Assembly: GCF_004363655.1 (NCBI RefSeq)
Contig: NZ_SNZH01000002.1
Span: forward strand, 62,001 to 126,000
Origin: Tahibacter aquaticus
GTDB lineage: Bacteria > Pseudomonadota > Gammaproteobacteria > Xanthomonadales > Rhodanobacteraceae
Direction of reading: 5' to 3'
DNA: 64,000 nucleotides
Shown here: piece after piece, positions 61,501 through 64,000 of the stretch
Numbering within the stretch: position 1 is the first letter of the stretch
How the letters are laid out: the number at the start of each line of letters is the position of its first letter
Notes under the pieces: generated by a model
What the model saw: the letters and a program-made list of their open reading frames with translations, nothing else
Told to the model about the DNA's origin: nothing
The model's database searches: none
Position numbers and translations under genes: made by a program

Positions 61501-61676
61501 CGAAGCGTCCTCGCAGGGGCTGAACGCCCTGCAGGGTACACCGTGTGCACAAGGCTGCACATTGATGACGGTCGAAGTTCGCTACGAGTGCGGCAGCCGC
61601 GGCGGTGGTGCGGGGGACCCCGCCGCCCGGGCCTTGCGGCATCGGCAAGCGCCGGGGCGGCCGCCCGCGGCCTGAC

Positions 61677-62831
61677 TCAGTCCGGTTCGGATTCGGTTGC
61701 CGGGCCGTCGTCCTCGTTTGTCTCGTCGTCGTCGGTATCCTCCAGCGTCTGATCGGATTCCGCTGCGTCGAACGCCTCGGCAAACTCGGCCGGCATCTGC
61801 CACATGGCCGGTGGCGTCAACGGCAGGCCCAATGCCCTGACTACGGCGCGGGCGGCCTGTACTTCATCGCCAGTGCGCAGCCATTCGTCGCGTACGATGG
61901 CGTTGAGCTGTGTCTGGTCAGGGGAGCGTCCCATTGCCCAGGCAAGGTAGGCCATCTCGCGCCTGGATTCATCGGCGTTCGGGTCGACTTCGCCGAGTTT
62001 GCGCAGCAGGCTACGGCCCTGCTCGCGCAGGCCAAAACTCTTGCCATGTGCGCTCAGTTGGCGCCCGATGTCGGCACAGATGGAAAAACGGCGTGGCTCT
62101 ACCGCCGGCTTCTGGGCGCGGTCGCAGACCGTCTCCAGCAGATACAGCGACGGCGCCGTCGAGTGCGCCATCATCATCGCCATGCTGACATTCGCATCCA
62201 GACCACCCACGGTTTCCCCGTCGCTCCGCGACGCGACCATCTGCGGATTCTGCTCATACAGCGTGACCAGCAGCTGGGCATGCTCGTTTGCATGGTCGTC
62301 GAAGCGCGTCGCCGCGGCCATGCGCGACAGGGCGGAATCGACGCCCAGCGCATCCTTGTCCTGGTAGGCCTGACGCAGTACGGGCAGCCAGGCGATGCCG
62401 TTGTCGCCTTCCAGGCGCAGCACGTTGTCCATGTTCGCCGGTAGCTGCGCTGGCGCCGAACATCCGCTGCCGCCGCTGGTCCGGGCCGTCATCCCCACCC
62501 ATTGCACGATCACGTCGTCGGGCGCCGCCGCGACGGCATTGCGCAGCAGTTCGGCACGGGCGGCATGGCTGCTGAGCGGGTCGTTCTCGTCCAGCGGCCA
62601 CAGTTGCGAGGCAAGCATCCAGTCACGCGGTGCACTGCTTTCGCGCAGCTTGAGGTAAACGGGCAGTACGGCCTCGCGCATGCTGGCCAGATGGCGCTGG
62701 TAGGCGGCCTTCGCTTCCTGCTCGGCGTGCGCGGTTTCCGCTGCGGAGGCTTCCGGCGGCGACGGCACTGCGGCAAGCGACGCCTGCGCGAGCAGGGCCA
62801 GGGACAGACAGACGGCAATTCGCGTGAACAT
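61677..62831 (-). CDS. Exported helical hypothetical protein
   Basis: 384 residues: signal peptide (MFTRIAVCLSLALLAQASLA), a long mostly helical body (about 30-350, with WMLASQLWPLDENDPLSSHA, VIVQWVGMTARTSGGSG, ATRFDDHANEHAQLLVTLYE) and an acidic tail (DTDDDETNEDDGPATESEPD). Similar helical-repeat secreted proteins are frequent in Xanthomonadales, but I cannot name a family. Monocistronic on this strand, next to the gamma-glutamyltransferase. Function unknown. Confidence 0.75.
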   Translation of the reverse strand: MFTRIAVCLSLALLAQASLAAVPSPPEASAAETAHAEQEAKAAYQRHLASMREAVLPVYLKLRESSAPRDWMLASQLWPLDENDPLSSHAARAELLRNAVAAAPDDVIVQWVGMTARTSGGSGCSAPAQLPANMDNVLRLEGDNGIAWLPVLRQAYQDKDALGVDSALSRMAAATRFDDHANEHAQLLVTLYEQNPQMVASRSDGETVGGLDANVSMAMMMAHSTAPSLYLLETVCDRAQKPAVEPRRFSICADIGRQLSAHGKSFGLREQGRSLLRKLGEVDPNADESRREMAYLAWAMGRSPDQTQLNAIVRDEWLRTGDEVQAARAVVRALGLPLTPPAMWQMPAEFAEAFDAAESDQTLEDTDDDETNEDDGPATESEPD

Positions 62832-62972
62832 GATTGGCACTCTCCGCGGGAATCGAGAAGCAGCGGCCATGCCGGCATCCTTGCCCGGCTGAGGCGAGCA
62901 GCGGCGGACTCCTGTTCTCCGCTGCATGGCCCTGCGTCGAATACCCCTACCGCAATACCGCGCCGAAGATGA

Positions 62973-64000
62973 TCAGTAGCCCGCCGCCTGTCCGTCCTTG
63001 CGTCCTTCCGACGCACCGATCCAGACCTTGTTCTGCGCATCCCAGGCTATTGCCTGGTAGCCGCCGTAGGGGCCGTCGGCGTAGGTGACCTTGTGGCCTT
63101 TCTGCATCAGGCCGCGCACGGTTTCCCAGCTGTAGCCGGTTTCCAGGTTGATCTCGCCGCCGTCGCTCATGGCCGTGGCCTGGCCGGTGGGTTCGGTAGA
63201 ACCGTCGTGCTGGATGCGTGGCGCATCGCCGGCTTCCTGCAGGTTCATGCCGAAATCGATCAGGTTCATGACGATCTGTACGTGGCCCTGGGGCTGCATC
63301 GCGCCGCCCATCACGCCGAAGCTGAGCCAGGGCTTGCCGCCCTTGGTGACGAAGGCCGGGATGATGGTGTGGAACGGACGCTTGCCCGGTGCATAGGAAT
63401 TGGCATGGCCGGGCTTGAGCACGAACATCTCGCCGCGGTCCTGCAGGATGAAGCCCAGATCCGCCGGCGCCATGCCCGAGCCCATGCCGCGGTAGTTGGA
63501 CTGGATCAGCGACACCATGTTGCCGTCCTTGTCCGCGGTGGTGAGGTAGATGGTGTCGCCATCGTTGAGCGGCGGATGGCCGGCATCTACCGACCTGGCT
63601 GCCGTGGCACCGATCAGCTGGCGCCGCTGTGCCGCATAGTCCTTGGACACCAGCCCCTTCAGCGGCAGCTTGGCCATGGCCGGGTCGGCGAAGTACTGCG
63701 CGCGGTCGGCGAAGGCAAGCTTCTTCGCTTCTGTGAACAGGTGAACATGTTCAATACTGCCGAATTCTATTTTCCTGAAATCGTAGTTTTCAAGAATGTT
63801 CAGCATGGTCAGCGCAGCCACGCCCTGGCCGTTCGGCGGCAGTTCCCACACATCGTAGCCGCGGTAGTTGGTCGACAGCGGCTCGACCCATTCGCCGCGG
63901 TGGGCGGCAAGGTCCTCGGCGCTGAGAAAACCCTGGTTGGCCTTCATATAGGCACCGATAGCCGTCGCAATGCGGCCTTTGTAGAACGCGTCGCGGCCGC
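62973..64000 (-). CDS. ggt: Gamma-glutamyltransferase, N-terminal part beyond the window
   Basis: C-terminal 342 residues of the autoprocessed enzyme. GRDAFYKGRIATAIGAYM at the right edge belongs to the large subunit end. The catalytic Thr of the small subunit lies in NDGDTIYLTTADKDGNMVSL, aligned with T391 of E. coli GGT, followed by GMGSGMAPADLGFILQ, TIIPAFVTKGGKPWLSFGVM, GGAMQPQGHVQIVMN and DAPRIQHDGSTEP. Cleaves gamma-glutamyl bonds, for example in glutathione. A signal peptide would lie outside the window. Sequence style is closer to the YwrD-type group. Incomplete. Confidence 0.93.
   Translation of the reverse strand, partial: GRDAFYKGRIATAIGAYMKANQGFLSAEDLAAHRGEWVEPLSTNYRGYDVWELPPNGQGVAALTMLNILENYDFRKIEFGSIEHVHLFTEAKKLAFADRAQYFADPAMAKLPLKGLVSKDYAAQRRQLIGATAARSVDAGHPPLNDGDTIYLTTADKDGNMVSLIQSNYRGMGSGMAPADLGFILQDRGEMFVLKPGHANSYAPGKRPFHTIIPAFVTKGGKPWLSFGVMGGAMQPQGHVQIVMNLIDFGMNLQEAGDAPRIQHDGSTEPTGQATAMSDGGEINLETGYSWETVRGLMQKGHKVTYADGPYGGYQAIAWDAQNKVWIGASEGRKDGQAAGY

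Overview
The window is a 64 kb piece of a high-GC gammaproteobacterial chromosome, most likely from the Xanthomonadales/Lysobacterales and probably Rhodanobacteraceae (Dokdonella/Tahibacter-like). The pointers are the gene content (large secreted S8 peptidase with an FADGF peptide, TonB receptor, Spherulin-4 protein with a beta-rich tail repeat, GntP permease, gltBD) and the many short palindromic repeats. This placement is inference from sequence style, not from a search. No phage, plasmid, IS transposase or CRISPR array is visible.

Layout. 1-11.7 kb: a secreted subtilase cut by the left edge, a DEDDh exonuclease, an EamA exporter, a GNAT acetyltransferase, small membrane proteins, an XRE/MmyB-type regulator with a clear palindromic operator, an SPFH protein and an SH3-type secreted protein. 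11.7-18.8 kb: an RNA-repair locus. Divergent rtcR (sigma-54 activator) faces a -24/-12 promoter. The roughly 0.9 kb leader that follows is packed with structured RNA: two 104-nt near-identical repeats, a related third unit, and an RNA folding as a circularly permuted tRNA on a Y-RNA-type stem (YrlA-like). Then come rtcB, an unrecognised basic protein, rtcA and a terminator. Immediately after lies the wreck of a second RNA-repair system: a Hen1 N-terminal domain joined by deletions to pieces of polynucleotide kinase-phosphatase-ligase (Pnkp). No rsr/Ro60 gene is present in the window.

18.9-25 kb: an ABC-2 exporter pair, a 0.7 kb gene-less stretch, a SiaA-like membrane PP2C phosphatase and a Spherulin-4-like exported protein. 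25.2-38.2 kb: an apparent 3-hydroxybutyrate (3HB) utilisation island: lipoprotein 3HB-oligomer hydrolase, 3HB dehydrogenase, a CrbR/ErdR-type response regulator, its likely partner CrbS-type symporter-kinase, a TonB-dependent receptor and a GntP-family permease. A poly(ADP-ribose) glycohydrolase-like gene inside the island is broken by a 5-bp tandem duplication. 38.2-50 kb: P-II protein, a hybrid kinase plus REC-EAL phosphodiesterase operon, glutamate synthase gltBD and two uncharacterised genes. 50-55 kb: 2OG-Fe(II) oxygenase, FadI-like thiolase, RDD protein, then a decayed ECF sigma factor / Ser-Thr kinase pair. 55-64 kb: DUF1232 protein, phospholipase D-like lipoprotein, YceI, SixA, a penicillin-binding/beta-lactamase-fold protein with the catalytic Ser replaced by Asp, an orphan ParA, a hypothetical exported protein and a gamma-glutamyltransferase cut by the right edge.

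Together the genes suggest a heterotroph that uses storage-polymer (PHB) breakdown products, with acetate/3HB signalling by CrbS/CrbR, and an inducible tRNA-repair regulon. The most notable region is 13.4-18.8 kb, where an RNA-rich leader, an extra operon gene and a fossil of a different RNA-repair pathway meet.
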